NCBI RefSeq assembly: GCF_027107535.1
Contig: NZ_CP114283.1
Location: 9,238,001 to 9,302,000 of the forward strand
Length of the DNA: 64,000 bases
Source of the DNA: Streptomyces aurantiacus
GTDB taxonomy: Bacteria; Actinomycetota; Actinomycetes; Streptomycetales; Streptomycetaceae
Direction: 5' to 3'
How positions within the stretch are numbered: position 1 is the stretch's first letter; each line of letters opens with the position of its first letter. Position numbers and translations under genes: made by a program. This document shows, one piece after another, positions 1 through 8,243 of this stretch. The notes beneath the pieces are model-generated. The model saw nothing but the letters and a program-made list of their open reading frames with translations, did not search any database and was not told the origin of the DNA.

Positions 1-402
1 TACGGCCAGGGCGGCCGCGGTGAGGGCGAACACCGCGGTGACGGCCGCCTCCAGGGTGACGGCACCCACCGGCGGCCGCGCCTCCCTCGGTACGAGGAGC
101 AGCGCGGCCGTCCAGCAGAGCGCGGCCCACGGGGCGACGAGCGCCACGCGCAGGCCGATCCGCACCGGGCGCCGGGCCGGCACCGCCGAGGTGACGTGCC
201 GGGCCGGATCGTCCAGCAGGAACGCGAGACCGAGGGCGAGGGCGAGGGCGGCGCCCCGCAGCGCGTAGAGGCCGAGCACCGGGTCGGCCGCCCCGGACTG
301 CATGCGCGGGACACCGGCCAGCAGCAGCCCGGTGGCGGCGGCGGCCGCGAGCGCGCGCCGGGGCAGCGTGCGCCACACGGGCCGGACGAGAGCACGGGTC
401 AC
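1..402 (-). CDS. Membrane protein, probable ABC permease subunit (C-terminus beyond window)
   Basis: Last gene of the minus-strand sigma-factor operon; its 3' end lies beyond position 1. The visible ~134 residues are alanine- and leucine-rich, with at least three hydrophobic segments separated by short Arg/Pro loops, as in an integral membrane protein. Two in-frame GTG starts are possible. The one at 402 has AAGGAG eight bases upstream and is preferred. The one at 411 overlaps the previous stop as GTGA but has no spaced ribosome site. Following an ABC ATPase and a 513-residue permease, it is probably a second membrane subunit of that exporter; I see no family motif. Confidence 0.6.
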   Translation of the reverse strand, partial: MTRALVRPVWRTLPRRALAAAAATGLLLAGVPRMQSGAADPVLGLYALRGAALALALGLAFLLDDPARHVTSAVPARRPVRIGLRVALVAPWAALCWTAALLLVPREARPPVGAVTLEAAVTAVFALTAAALAV

Positions 403-407
403 GGCCG

Positions 408-1949
408 TCACTCCTTGCACGGGCCACCGCCCGTGCCCGTCTCCGCCCCGGACGCGGCGGGCACGCCCAGCAGCCGTGCCGCCTCGGCCGTCGTCGTCCC
501 GGCAGAGGTGAGCTCCGTCCACCCGGCCTTGACCTTGGGGATGACGCTGTAGCGGGGCTTTTGGAGCAACTCCCGTACGATTCTGGTCTGTTCGGCGCTC
601 ATGGAGAACGGCTCGGTGGGGCTGAGGACGATCGCGGAGCCCGAGACGCTGTCGTCGACCCGGACATCGCGCAGTGCGGCCATCGGGTCGGGGTCCGCGC
701 CCAGCGCCAGCCACATGATCGTCACCACGCGGGCGTCGCAGATCGGTTCGAGGGCGGCCTTCTCGTTCCCCAGCACCAGCACCGAGGCCACGGCGGTCGC
801 GAACTCGGGGACGCGGTTGCCGCCCCAGGTCGTGCCGACGCTCACCCGGCCGGGCTCGCCGAACGGGGAGAGCACGGCCTGGGACCCCAGCCCGTGGCGG
901 GCGTCGATGCGCTGCTGCACGGTCAGCCGCTCGCCGCCGGCCCGGCCGCCCGCGAGGTTCTGGACCCGGTCGACGACCGCGGCCCAGTCGGCGGTGCGGC
1001 CCGTCCACTCGGGATAGGCGCAGTACGTGGACCGGTCGTGCGTGAGACACGACTGGACCTTGTCCGGAGTGAGGGTCGCCCGGTCGCGGGCCGGCGTCGA
1101 CCCGGGCGGAGTCCCCCCGGACTGGCCGGCCACTCCCACCAGGGTCAGCGCGAGCGACCCCGCGACGACGGCCTTGACGACTGTCGTCCGCCCACCGCTG
1201 ACCAGCACCGCGACGGCGGCCACGAACAGGCAGAGCCCGCCGAGGTAGAGGGCGTGCCAGGCGGCGGGGCGCTCCAGCAGGTCGGAGGGGAGCGGTGTGG
1301 AGCCGCTCTCGGTGACGACGGGGCCCAGCCAGCTCGCCCAGGCGGTGCCGGACGGGCTCGCCACGAAGAGCAGGGCGAAGAGCAGGAGGACCAGGAGGAG
1401 CGGCGCGGCGAACACCGAGCGGACCAGGCGGGCGACGAGGACACCGAACACGCCGAACAGCAGGACCGTCAGCGGGCCCACGGCGAGTTCGGCGGGCGAA
1501 CCGTGCCCGACCGCGCCGGACTTGAGCGCGGCCCAGGTGAACTGGACGCCGGCACACACCGCCGTGAACAGCACCGCCGGGACGACGGACAGTACGTGGG
1601 CGACCGTACGCCGCCACGGCTCGACGACCAGCACGCCGAAGTGGCGGTCCGTGTCGCGCCGGTGGGAGCGCAGGACCGCACGGTTGACGCCCAGCATGAC
1701 GGCCAGCCCGACGAGCACCGGCATGCCCTGCGTGTCCCGGTCGACGTCCTGGAGAACCGGGTAGTCGCCCTGGCGCTGCGTCGTCTGCCACACGATCCAC
1801 GCGACGTACAGGACGGCGAAGGCGAGGAAGGACACGGTCATGCGCAGTTCGCGCGCCTCGAAGCGGGCGAGGGCGAACACGGCCGCCCAGGGGCGTGGCG
1901 GCCGCGTCGGCTCCACGGTCCGGGCGGGTGTCTCAAGGACGGTGCTCAT
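408..1949 (-). CDS. ABC-2-like transporter permease, 513 aa
   Basis: Integral membrane protein that should form the channel of the exporter powered by the ATPase encoded just upstream (ATGA overlap at 1946-1949). The N-terminal part has hydrophobic spans at about residues 35-50, 75-90, 110-125, 150-180 and 190-205, and two more around 235-275. The C-terminal ~240 residues are soluble-looking and lack long hydrophobic runs, so this is not a minimal ABC-2 permease: it carries a large domain of unknown role, probably outside the membrane. Family assignment rests on topology and operon context; the substrate cannot be read from sequence. Confidence 0.7.
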   Translation of the reverse strand: MSTVLETPARTVEPTRPPRPWAAVFALARFEARELRMTVSFLAFAVLYVAWIVWQTTQRQGDYPVLQDVDRDTQGMPVLVGLAVMLGVNRAVLRSHRRDTDRHFGVLVVEPWRRTVAHVLSVVPAVLFTAVCAGVQFTWAALKSGAVGHGSPAELAVGPLTVLLFGVFGVLVARLVRSVFAAPLLLVLLLFALLFVASPSGTAWASWLGPVVTESGSTPLPSDLLERPAAWHALYLGGLCLFVAAVAVLVSGGRTTVVKAVVAGSLALTLVGVAGQSGGTPPGSTPARDRATLTPDKVQSCLTHDRSTYCAYPEWTGRTADWAAVVDRVQNLAGGRAGGERLTVQQRIDARHGLGSQAVLSPFGEPGRVSVGTTWGGNRVPEFATAVASVLVLGNEKAALEPICDARVVTIMWLALGADPDPMAALRDVRVDDSVSGSAIVLSPTEPFSMSAEQTRIVRELLQKPRYSVIPKVKAGWTELTSAGTTTAEAARLLGVPAASGAETGTGGGPCKE

Positions 1950-2824
1950 ACGGCCGTCACCTCCGAGGACTCTCCGTCGAGGGTGAGCAGGTAGCCGTCC
2001 TCCAGGGTCGGTTCGACGAGTTCGGCGCCCTCGGGGGGCTCGCCGACGTTACGGAAGGAGCCCGTGCCGGTGCGCCATCCGGCCCAGGCGCCCGGGTCGC
2101 GTTCGGTGCTGCTCCACACCCGGCCCGCCGCCCGTGCGGTCAGCTCGGCCGGGGTGCCCTCGAAGCGGACGCTGCCGCGGACCATGACGATCACGCGGTG
2201 GCAGAGCATCGCGACGTCCTCGGTCTGGTGGGTGGACAGCAGGACGGTCCGCCCCTCCCCGGCCCGGGCGATCAGCTCCCTGAAGCGCATGCGCTGTTCG
2301 GGGTCGAGGCCGACGGTCGGCTCGTCGAGGATCAGCAGTCCGGGGTCGCCGACGAGGGCGGCGGCCAGCGCGACCCGCTGGCGCATCCCGCCGGAGAGCC
2401 TCTTGATGCGTTTGCTGCGTACGTCGGACAGCGCGACGGCGTCCAGGACCCGCCGCACCTCCTGGTGGCGGGCGGTGCGGTCCGTCAGCTCCTTCAGGAT
2501 CGCCACGTAGTCGACGAACTCGAAGGCCGTGAAGTCGGGGTGGAATCCGGGCGTCTGCGGCAGATAGCCCAGCGCGCGCCGCACCTCCAGGCGTCCGGCC
2601 GTCGTGCCGGGGTCGTTCCCGAGCACGGTGAACGCTCCGCTGTCCGGGGGGACGGCGGTGGCCAGGACCCGCAACAGCGTGGTCTTGCCCGCCCCGTTGG
2701 GCCCGAGCAGTCCGGTGACGCCTGTGCCGAGCCGCACCGACACGTCGTCGAGGGCGGCCGTCCTGCCGTAGCGGAGTGTCAGCCCGGAGGCGGACACCGT
2801 CGGCGTCGTCGGAAGGTCAGACAT
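1946..2824 (-). CDS. ABC transporter ATP-binding protein, 292 aa
   Basis: Hydrolyses ATP to power the adjacent permease(s). Walker A GPNGAGKTT is at residues 41-49, the signature LSGGMRQRV near 143 and Walker B LLILDEP near 165, followed by the switch-histidine region LLSTHQ. After the nucleotide-binding domain there is a ~75-residue C-terminal tail, common in ABC-2 drug/peptide exporter ATPases. It starts 84 bases after the microprotein gene and overlaps the permease start by 4 bases, so it should be co-transcribed with the ECF sigma/anti-sigma pair. Confidence 0.9.
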   Translation of the reverse strand: MSDLPTTPTVSASGLTLRYGRTAALDDVSVRLGTGVTGLLGPNGAGKTTLLRVLATAVPPDSGAFTVLGNDPGTTAGRLEVRRALGYLPQTPGFHPDFTAFEFVDYVAILKELTDRTARHQEVRRVLDAVALSDVRSKRIKRLSGGMRQRVALAAALVGDPGLLILDEPTVGLDPEQRMRFRELIARAGEGRTVLLSTHQTEDVAMLCHRVIVMVRGSVRFEGTPAELTARAAGRVWSSTERDPGAWAGWRTGTGSFRNVGEPPEGAELVEPTLEDGYLLTLDGESSEVTAV

Positions 2825-2908
2825 GCGTGACTCCTGAGCAAGAGAGCGGAGGCGGGGGGAGGCGGCGGCCGGGACGGGACACCGGCGCCGGAGGGAGGGT
2901 GCCGGCCC

Positions 2909-3085
2909 TCATTCGCCGTCCCCGCCGGAAGAGCCGGAAGAGCCGGAGGAGAAGGCGGAGCTCCGGCCGCCGGAGGACCTCGGAAGGAGCAGGGCGACGA
3001 AGTGGAGCACGTGGAGGACGACCGAGGCGGTCATCAGCAGCCCTGCCTCGATCAGCCTGAGCCTCCTGCGGGTGGCGTCGGACAT
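2909..3085 (-). CDS. 58-aa membrane microprotein in sigma-factor operon
   Basis: Small protein beginning MSDATRRRLRL, with one strongly hydrophobic segment at about residues 12-34 and a Ser/Gly-rich acidic tail at about 38-58. Its ATG shares one base with the anti-sigma stop (TGATG), implying translational coupling. A single membrane helix with a flexible tail suits a small accessory or regulatory subunit of the anti-sigma factor or of the ABC exporter encoded next. No family recognised; it is easily missed by annotation because of its size. Confidence 0.6.
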   Translation of the reverse strand: MSDATRRRLRLIEAGLLMTASVVLHVLHFVALLLPRSSGGRSSAFSSGSSGSSGGDGE

Positions 3086-3978
3086 CACGCTGTACCTCCG
3101 TCGTGGAAGCCCGCGAACGGCGTGCGCGCGGGGGTCGAGTCGAATCGGTCGCGGCCGAGGTAGAAGAGCCCGGCGGCGAGCGCGGCGACCGCGGCGGCGA
3201 CGCCCTGTCCCGCGGCCGTGTAGGGCGCGAGGGTCCCCTCGGTCGTCCGCTGCGTCAGCACCAGCAGGGCGACCCAGGTCCCGCCGACGAGGGAGGGTGC
3301 GAGGACCGGCCCCAGGCGGGGCGTCAGCGCGAGTCCGGTCGCGGTGAGCGCGAGCGCGGGCAGCAGCCAGCCCAGCGCCCGCAGTCCGTACGAGGGGAGC
3401 GCGAGGGTCGCGAGGCCGTTCAGGACGAGGACCATGACCAGCACGGGAACGGTGCGGATCATCAGCAGCCGGAACCCGTGCGTCGGCGACACCACCGCCA
3501 TCTCGTACGTCGGGTCGAGCGCCGGCCCGTACGACAGCGCGACTCCGGCGAGGGGCAGCAGCGGGGCGAGCGCGAGGAACATCGCCGGAGACTCGGCCGT
3601 GCGGACCGCGTTGCTGACGAACACCGTGATGGCCAGCACGGCGACGACCGCGCCCAGCCAGGACCGGCGCAGCACCGGCGTCGCGGCGAGCAGGCGCGCG
3701 GTGTGGTCGGCCACGCCCGTCCTGACCAGCAGCGACTCCAGGAACCCGGGTCGCGGCACGTCCAGTTCGGCGTCGAGCCGCTCCCATCCGGCGTCCAGGG
3801 CGACCGGGTCGCTCACCTCGGCGAGCACCGCCCGGCAGCGCCCGCAGGCGGCGAGGTGTGTGTCGGCCGACCAGAGCACCGGCGGCGTCAACTCGCCCCG
3901 CGCGTACGCCCGGAGGTCGTCCTCGCCGACGTGCCAGGTCATGCCGCTCGCGTCACGGACATCGCTTGTGTCACTCAT
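3085..3978 (-). CDS. Zinc-finger (zf-HC2) multi-pass anti-sigma factor, 297 aa
   Basis: Probable membrane anti-sigma factor holding the ECF sigma factor inactive. The cytoplasmic N-terminal domain has the HxxxCxxC motif (THLAACGRC, about residues 40-48) of zinc-binding anti-sigma domains. After about residue 105 come roughly six hydrophobic helices, more than the usual single-pass anti-sigma factor. The ATG overlaps the sigma stop as ATGA, the usual arrangement for a sigma/anti-sigma pair. The multi-pass C-terminus may itself sense a membrane signal or contact the ABC exporter of the same operon (inference). Confidence 0.8.
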   Translation of the reverse strand: MSDTSDVRDASGMTWHVGEDDLRAYARGELTPPVLWSADTHLAACGRCRAVLAEVSDPVALDAGWERLDAELDVPRPGFLESLLVRTGVADHTARLLAATPVLRRSWLGAVVAVLAITVFVSNAVRTAESPAMFLALAPLLPLAGVALSYGPALDPTYEMAVVSPTHGFRLLMIRTVPVLVMVLVLNGLATLALPSYGLRALGWLLPALALTATGLALTPRLGPVLAPSLVGGTWVALLVLTQRTTEGTLAPYTAAGQGVAAAVAALAAGLFYLGRDRFDSTPARTPFAGFHDGGTA

Positions 3979-4523
3979 GCCAACTCCTCCCGCAGCTGCT
4001 TGCGGGCCCGCAGGGCCCGTGTCTTGACCGTCCCCGGCGGGATGCCGAGCAGGACGGCCGCCTCCCGGGTGGTCAGCCCGTCGACGACCGTGGCCTGGAG
4101 GACCGCCCGCAGTTCGGGCGACAGCCGGACCAGTGCGCCCGCGAGGTCCCCGTGCTCGACTCCCGCCAGTACGCGCTCCTCGGCGGACGCCTCGTCCCGG
4201 TGGCGAAGCCGCCCGAGCGCCTGCCGCAGCCGGCCCCGTGCTCCGTCGCCCCGCAGCGCGTCGATCAGCCGCCGCGAGCCGATCCGCCACAGCCAGCCGG
4301 CGGCGTCCGGGGCACCCTCCTCCCGGTAGCGGGCACTGCCCCGCCACACCGCGAGGAACGTCTCCTGCACGACGTCGTCGACGATCCCGGCGTCGGCGCA
4401 GCGACCGCGCAGCCTCGCCCTGAGCCATGGCGCGTACCGCCGGTACAGCTCTTCGAAGGCGCGCCGGTCACCGTCCGCCGCGATGGCCCGCAGCAGCTCT
4501 CCGTCGCTTCTCGATTCCCTCAC
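3975..4523 (-). CDS. ECF RNA polymerase sigma factor, 182 aa
   Basis: First gene of the minus-strand operon. Region 2 is at about residues 20-90 (FEELYRRYAPWLRARL, then DDVVQETFLAVWRG) and region 4 at about 125-180 (LSPELRAVLQATVVDGLTTREAAVLLGIP split over the helix-turn-helix, then GTVKTRALRARKQLR). Length and two-domain layout are typical of ECF sigma factors. Translational coupling to a zinc-finger membrane protein and tight linkage to an ABC exporter suggest a stress circuit in which the sigma factor controls its own operon. Confidence 0.9.
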   Translation of the reverse strand: MRESRSDGELLRAIAADGDRRAFEELYRRYAPWLRARLRGRCADAGIVDDVVQETFLAVWRGSARYREEGAPDAAGWLWRIGSRRLIDALRGDGARGRLRQALGRLRHRDEASAEERVLAGVEHGDLAGALVRLSPELRAVLQATVVDGLTTREAAVLLGIPPGTVKTRALRARKQLREELA

Positions 4524-4595
4524 GCCCCTTCATCGCACGAGCCCCGTCGATCGGTTCACGCATCCACGAGAAGTTTCCGGAACCCCGCGTTCGCC

Positions 4596-4601
4596 TTGAC
4601 A
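4596..4601 (+). promoter_or_regulatory. -35-like TTGACA upstream of GntR/ABC operon
   Basis: A consensus TTGACA lies about 20 bases before the large inverted repeat at 4621-4650. I could not assign a convincing -10 at 17-18 base spacing, so the core promoter is only suggested. Confidence 0.35.
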
Positions 4602-4620
4602 TGCACCCTCACATTGCATC

Positions 4621-4650
4621 ACCCTTTCACTACTCAATTAGTGAAAGGGT
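4621..4650. promoter_or_regulatory. Perfect inverted-repeat operator for YtrA-like repressor
   Basis: Two 12-base arms (ACCCTTTCACTA and its exact reverse complement) flank a 6-base spacer. The right arm supplies the AAAGGG that could serve as ribosome site for the GTG at 4659. It is unusually AT-rich for this chromosome. Position and symmetry fit autoregulation by the GntR-family repressor encoded immediately downstream, blocking both transcription and access to the start. Confidence 0.7.
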
Positions 4651-4658
4651 GTTGTCGA

Positions 4659-5048
4659 GTGGTCGAGTACCGCATCGACCGGCGCAGTGGTGTCGCCACC
4701 TACGTCCAGATCGTCCAGCAGACGAAACAGGCCCTGCGCCTGGGCGTCCTCGAACCCGGCGACAAGCTGCCCACGGCCCGCGAGGTCGTGGAGGCCACCG
4801 CGATCAATCCGAACACCGTCCTCAAGGCCTACCGCGAGCTGGAGCGCGAAGGCCTGGTCGAGGCCAGACGAGGCCTCGGCACCTTCGTACGGCGCTCCCT
4901 GGGCGCCGCACCCGCCGACCACACCGCCCTGCGTTCGAGGCTGACCGCCTGGCTGGACGAGGCACGCAAGGAAGGTCTGGAGCGCGAGGACATCTCCGCG
5001 CTCTTCACCTCCGTACTGGACGAGAAGTGCCCTGAGGGGGAGCTGTGA
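4659..5048 (+). CDS. GntR-family (YtrA-like) transcriptional repressor, 129 aa
   Basis: Short GntR regulator: a winged-helix DNA-binding domain of ~70 residues (YVQIVQQTKQALRLG, PTAREV, NPNTVLKAYRELE) followed by only ~55 residues, matching the YtrA subfamily, whose small C-terminal domain dimerises rather than binding a large ligand. YtrA-type genes usually head ABC transporter operons, as here: the stop overlaps the ATPase GTG start by 4 bases. Start chosen at GTG 4659, nine bases after AAAGGG; an upstream in-frame GTG at 4641 lies inside the operator and is less likely. Probable negative autoregulator of 4659-7946. Confidence 0.85.
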   Translation: MVEYRIDRRSGVATYVQIVQQTKQALRLGVLEPGDKLPTAREVVEATAINPNTVLKAYRELEREGLVEARRGLGTFVRRSLGAAPADHTALRSRLTAWLDEARKEGLEREDISALFTSVLDEKCPEGEL

Positions 5049-6058
5049 GCAGGGACAAAGAAGAGATCGCACTGGAAGCGGCCGGGCTGGGCAAGCGGTA
5101 CTGGCGCAGGCGCGCCGACGTGCTGCGGGACTGCGCCTTCCGGCTGCCCGCGGGCCGGATCTGCGCCCTGGTCGGGCCGAACGGCGCGGGCAAGTCGACC
5201 CTCCTGCAGCTGGCGGCCGGCCTGATCCGCCCCACTGCGGGCGCGGTGAAGGTCCTCGGCACCACCCCCGCGCAGGCCCGGGAACGCTTCGCCTACGTGG
5301 CCCAGGCCAAGCCGCTGCCGCCCCAGCTCACGGTGGCCGCCACCCTCCGTCTCGGCGCGGAGCTGAACCGCGCCCGGTGGGACCAGGCGTCCGCGGAACG
5401 GATCGCGTACGGCCACGACACCTCCGGAGCGCCCAGGGAGGGCGCCCTCGACCCCGCCGCCAGGATCCGCTCCCTCTCCGGCGGCCAGCGCACCCGCGTC
5501 GCCCTCGCCCTGGCCTTCGGCAAGCGGCCCGAACTGATGCTGCTCGACGAGCCGATGGCCGACCTCGACCCGCTGGCCCGGCGCGAACTCCTCGGCTCCC
5601 TGCTGGGCGAGGCCGCCGAGCACGGCACGACCATCGTGATGTCCTCGCACGTCGTCGCCGAACTGGAGGGCATCTGCGACCACCTGCTCCTCATGGGCGG
5701 CGGCCGGATCAGGCTCGGCGGCGACCCGGAGCGCCTGATCGCCGCGCACACCCTGATCACCGGCCCGGTGCGCGACCTCACGGGCCACACCGTCGTCGAG
5801 TCGCGCGGCACGGGCCGTCAGCTCACCGCGCTGATCCGCCCGGGCAGTCCGCTGTCCGACGACTGGCAGACCGCCACGCCGTCCCTGGAGGAGGTGCTTC
5901 TCGCACACCTGCGCAATCCCGACGCCCCCGACCTGGTCACCGGCGAGTCCGGGAGGTCCGGGGAGCCCGGGGTGAGCGACGACGCCAGGAAGGGTGACGG
6001 CGGAAAGGGCGACGAGAAGGCCGCGAACGGGGCTGCCGAGGGGAGCGCGCGCGGATGA
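5045..6058 (+). CDS. ABC transporter ATP-binding protein, 337 aa
   Basis: ATPase of the exporter controlled by the YtrA-like repressor. Walker A GPNGAGKS is at 44-51, the signature LSGGQRTRV near 148 and Walker B LMLLDEP near 165, then SSHVVAELE. After the nucleotide-binding domain comes a tail of about 40 residues rich in Gly, Asp, Lys and Ser (about 295-337), which looks disordered. It overlaps neighbours by 4 bases on both sides (GTGA, ATGA), so all four genes should be translated from one message. YtrA-linked exporters often respond to cell-wall-active compounds; the substrate is not evident here. Confidence 0.9.
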   Translation: MSRDKEEIALEAAGLGKRYWRRRADVLRDCAFRLPAGRICALVGPNGAGKSTLLQLAAGLIRPTAGAVKVLGTTPAQARERFAYVAQAKPLPPQLTVAATLRLGAELNRARWDQASAERIAYGHDTSGAPREGALDPAARIRSLSGGQRTRVALALAFGKRPELMLLDEPMADLDPLARRELLGSLLGEAAEHGTTIVMSSHVVAELEGICDHLLLMGGGRIRLGGDPERLIAAHTLITGPVRDLTGHTVVESRGTGRQLTALIRPGSPLSDDWQTATPSLEEVLLAHLRNPDAPDLVTGESGRSGEPGVSDDARKGDGGKGDEKAANGAAEGSARG

Positions 6059-7077
6059 CGACTCCTCTCACCTCCCCGCGTGCCGCCTCCGCGCGCACCA
6101 CCTCCGCGCCGGGTGCCCACGGCCTCGTCTGGTCCGTCCTGCGACTGCACCGGGTGGCGCTGTGGGGCTGGCTGCTGCTGGTGGTGGCCGTCACGGTGGC
6201 GATGCTGTGGGCGTACGGTCCGGGCTTCGACGCCGCCGTCGCGGACCTGCGTGGGCGGTGCCGGGAGAACGCCGAGGACTGCTACTTCCCCGGCGGCACC
6301 TGGCTCGGCAAGTACGACTCGGCCGTCTACTTCACCACCCTCGCGCTCGCCCACCTCCCCCTCCTGATCGGCGCCTGGGCGGGCGCCGCCCTCATCGGCC
6401 GCGAACTGGAGAACGGCACCGCACAGCTCGCCTGGACCCAGTCCGTCCCGCCGGCGCGCTGGCTCGCCACGAAGCTCACCGTGCCCGCGCTCCTCATCAC
6501 CGCGGGCATGGCCGTACTGGTCCCGGTGCACCACCTCATGTGGTACTCCGGGCAGGATCTGCTGTGGACGGACTGGTCCGGCCAGGACGGCTTCCGCTCC
6601 AACGGCACCGTCACCTTCGCCTACGCCCTGTGCGGCCTGGCCGTCGGCGTCCTGGCGGGCCTGGTAGTGGGCCGCGCGCTGCCCGCCCTGGGCGTCGCCG
6701 TCGCCGCCGTCCTCGCCGTCGTCACCCTGGGCAACGAGTACCGCATGAGCCTGTGGCCCACGGTCACCGTCACCGGCGCCGAGGCCCTGACCCTGCCGGA
6801 CAAGGCCCTCCTGCTCGACAGGGGCGTGCTCACCGACGAGGGCGTCCGCATCGCCAACAACATGGCCTGCACCGACGCCGACGGCGCGGCCGGTCTCCGC
6901 CGCTGCCTGGACAGCAACGAGCTCAGCGAGATCTGGGCCACGTACCACCCGCACTCCCACTTCTGGCCTCTGCAGTTCGCCGAGACCGGGATCGTCCTCG
7001 GCGTCGCCGCCCTCACGGTCGCCGCGGCGTTCGTCCTGCTCCACCGCCGTACCGCTGCCACAGGAGCCGCCGTATGA
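6055..7077 (+). CDS. ABC-2 type permease (paralog 1), 340 aa
   Basis: Integral membrane subunit. Hydrophobic segments occur at about residues 30-55, 100-125, 140-165, 185-225 and 300-335. A conserved block, AALIGRELENGTAQLAWTQS, near residue 113, is almost identical to one in the next gene, showing tandem duplication. Two Cys residues in the extracytoplasmic loop near residues 65 and 78 might form a disulfide. Overlaps its neighbours by 4 bases on both sides. Confidence 0.8.
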   Translation: MTTPLTSPRAASARTTSAPGAHGLVWSVLRLHRVALWGWLLLVVAVTVAMLWAYGPGFDAAVADLRGRCRENAEDCYFPGGTWLGKYDSAVYFTTLALAHLPLLIGAWAGAALIGRELENGTAQLAWTQSVPPARWLATKLTVPALLITAGMAVLVPVHHLMWYSGQDLLWTDWSGQDGFRSNGTVTFAYALCGLAVGVLAGLVVGRALPALGVAVAAVLAVVTLGNEYRMSLWPTVTVTGAEALTLPDKALLLDRGVLTDEGVRIANNMACTDADGAAGLRRCLDSNELSEIWATYHPHSHFWPLQFAETGIVLGVAALTVAAAFVLLHRRTAATGAAV

Positions 7078-7946
7078 GTACCTTCGCCGTCAAGGGAACA
7101 ACCGGAGGAGCCGGCGGGCCGCACGACGGACCGGTCACGGGGCTGCCGTGGGCCGTGCTGCGCCTGCACCGCGCGGCACTGATCGCGTGGAGCGCCTTCC
7201 TGCTGGCCGCCGTCGCCGCGCTGGTCTGGGAGGTCGAGGTCACCGCGGAGTCCGTGCGGAACCGGATCGCCTCCTGCGACCAGGACCCCGGCCTGTGCCG
7301 TATCCAGGCCCTGGTCGACTACAGCGGGACCGTCAGCTGGGCCGCCACTCTCGTCTACTACAGCTTCTTCGCCGTGGCCGCCTGGGCGGGCGCGGCCCTC
7401 ATCGGGCGCGAACTGGAGAACGGCACAGCGCAGCTCGCCTGGACCCAGTCCGTCTCGCCGACGCGCTGGCTGGCCGCCAAGCTCGCCGTGCCCGCCCTGC
7501 TGCTCACGGTCGGCGGCACGGTGTTCGTGTTCGTGTTCCGGTGGGCCTGGGCGGCCCACCGGGACCTGATGGGCGACGACTGGACCCACACCGACATCTT
7601 CGCCGCACGGGGTCCCGCCCTGGTGGCGTACGGGCTGTGCGGGCTGGGTGTGGGCGCCCTCGCCGGGGTCGTACTGCGCCGGTCGCTGCCCGCCCTCGGT
7701 GTCGCCTGCGTGGCGATGTACCTGATCAACCACAACCTGGAGGAGCACCGCGCGCAGCTGTGGCCGACGTCCGGCACGGCCGACCCCGAGGGCGGCCCGC
7801 GCGACACCTGGGAGCTCCCGGACGGCACCCTCCACCCGGAGTCCCACTACTGGCCGCTGCATCTCGTCGAGACCGGCATCGTCCTCGCCGTCGCCCTCCT
7901 CACCACCGGAACGGCTTTCTGGCTCCTGCGCCGCCGAACGGCCTAG
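7074..7946 (+). CDS. ABC-2 type permease (paralog 2), 290 aa
   Basis: Second membrane subunit, paralogous to the preceding one: same order of helices, the same RELENGTAQLAWTQS block, and a matching C-terminal ESHYWPLHLVETGIVLAVA (HSHFWPLQFAETGIVLGVA in the paralog). It is about 50 residues shorter because the loop before the last helix is reduced. The two permeases probably form a heterodimer with the shared ATPase. ATG chosen at 7074, overlapping the upstream stop. A strong terminator follows 16 bases after the stop. Confidence 0.8.
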   Translation: MSTFAVKGTTGGAGGPHDGPVTGLPWAVLRLHRAALIAWSAFLLAAVAALVWEVEVTAESVRNRIASCDQDPGLCRIQALVDYSGTVSWAATLVYYSFFAVAAWAGAALIGRELENGTAQLAWTQSVSPTRWLAAKLAVPALLLTVGGTVFVFVFRWAWAAHRDLMGDDWTHTDIFAARGPALVAYGLCGLGVGALAGVVLRRSLPALGVACVAMYLINHNLEEHRAQLWPTSGTADPEGGPRDTWELPDGTLHPESHYWPLHLVETGIVLAVALLTTGTAFWLLRRRTA

Positions 7947-7962
7947 CGGCACCGAACGGACT

Positions 7963-8008
7963 CCGGTCCGTACGTCCTTTCCTACGGGGGGAGGGACGTA
8001 CGGACCGG
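7963..8008 (+). terminator. Terminator after YtrA-like ABC operon
   Basis: Perfect inverted repeat with 15-base arms (CCGGTCCGTACGTCC and its complement) around a 16-base loop, just after the second permease gene. No T-tract follows, as is common for Streptomyces terminators. The remaining sequence up to 8243 is ppk leader; I see no clear promoter in it. Confidence 0.75.
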
Positions 8009-8243
8009 CCGCACGGCCCCCGGGAGCCTCCCCCCGCTATCCCGCACGTCATGTCTCCGTAACCAGCGATTCAGACAGGCTTGCGACCCTCGGTCAATGA
8101 ACCCCGCCCCGCCCGAGCCCTCACCTCCGCCGGAGCACGAGCCCTCCCCTCCAAAGGAGAACGGGATCCCTCGCACCCTCGCGGCGCTCCCGCCCGCTCT
8201 CTCCGACGCGCCCGTTTCCGGCCCGGCGCGGAAGAATGGGTTC

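Noticed and set aside
8009..8243. PHO box upstream of ppk
   Set aside because: I looked for TTCAC-type 11-base repeats and found no pair in register.
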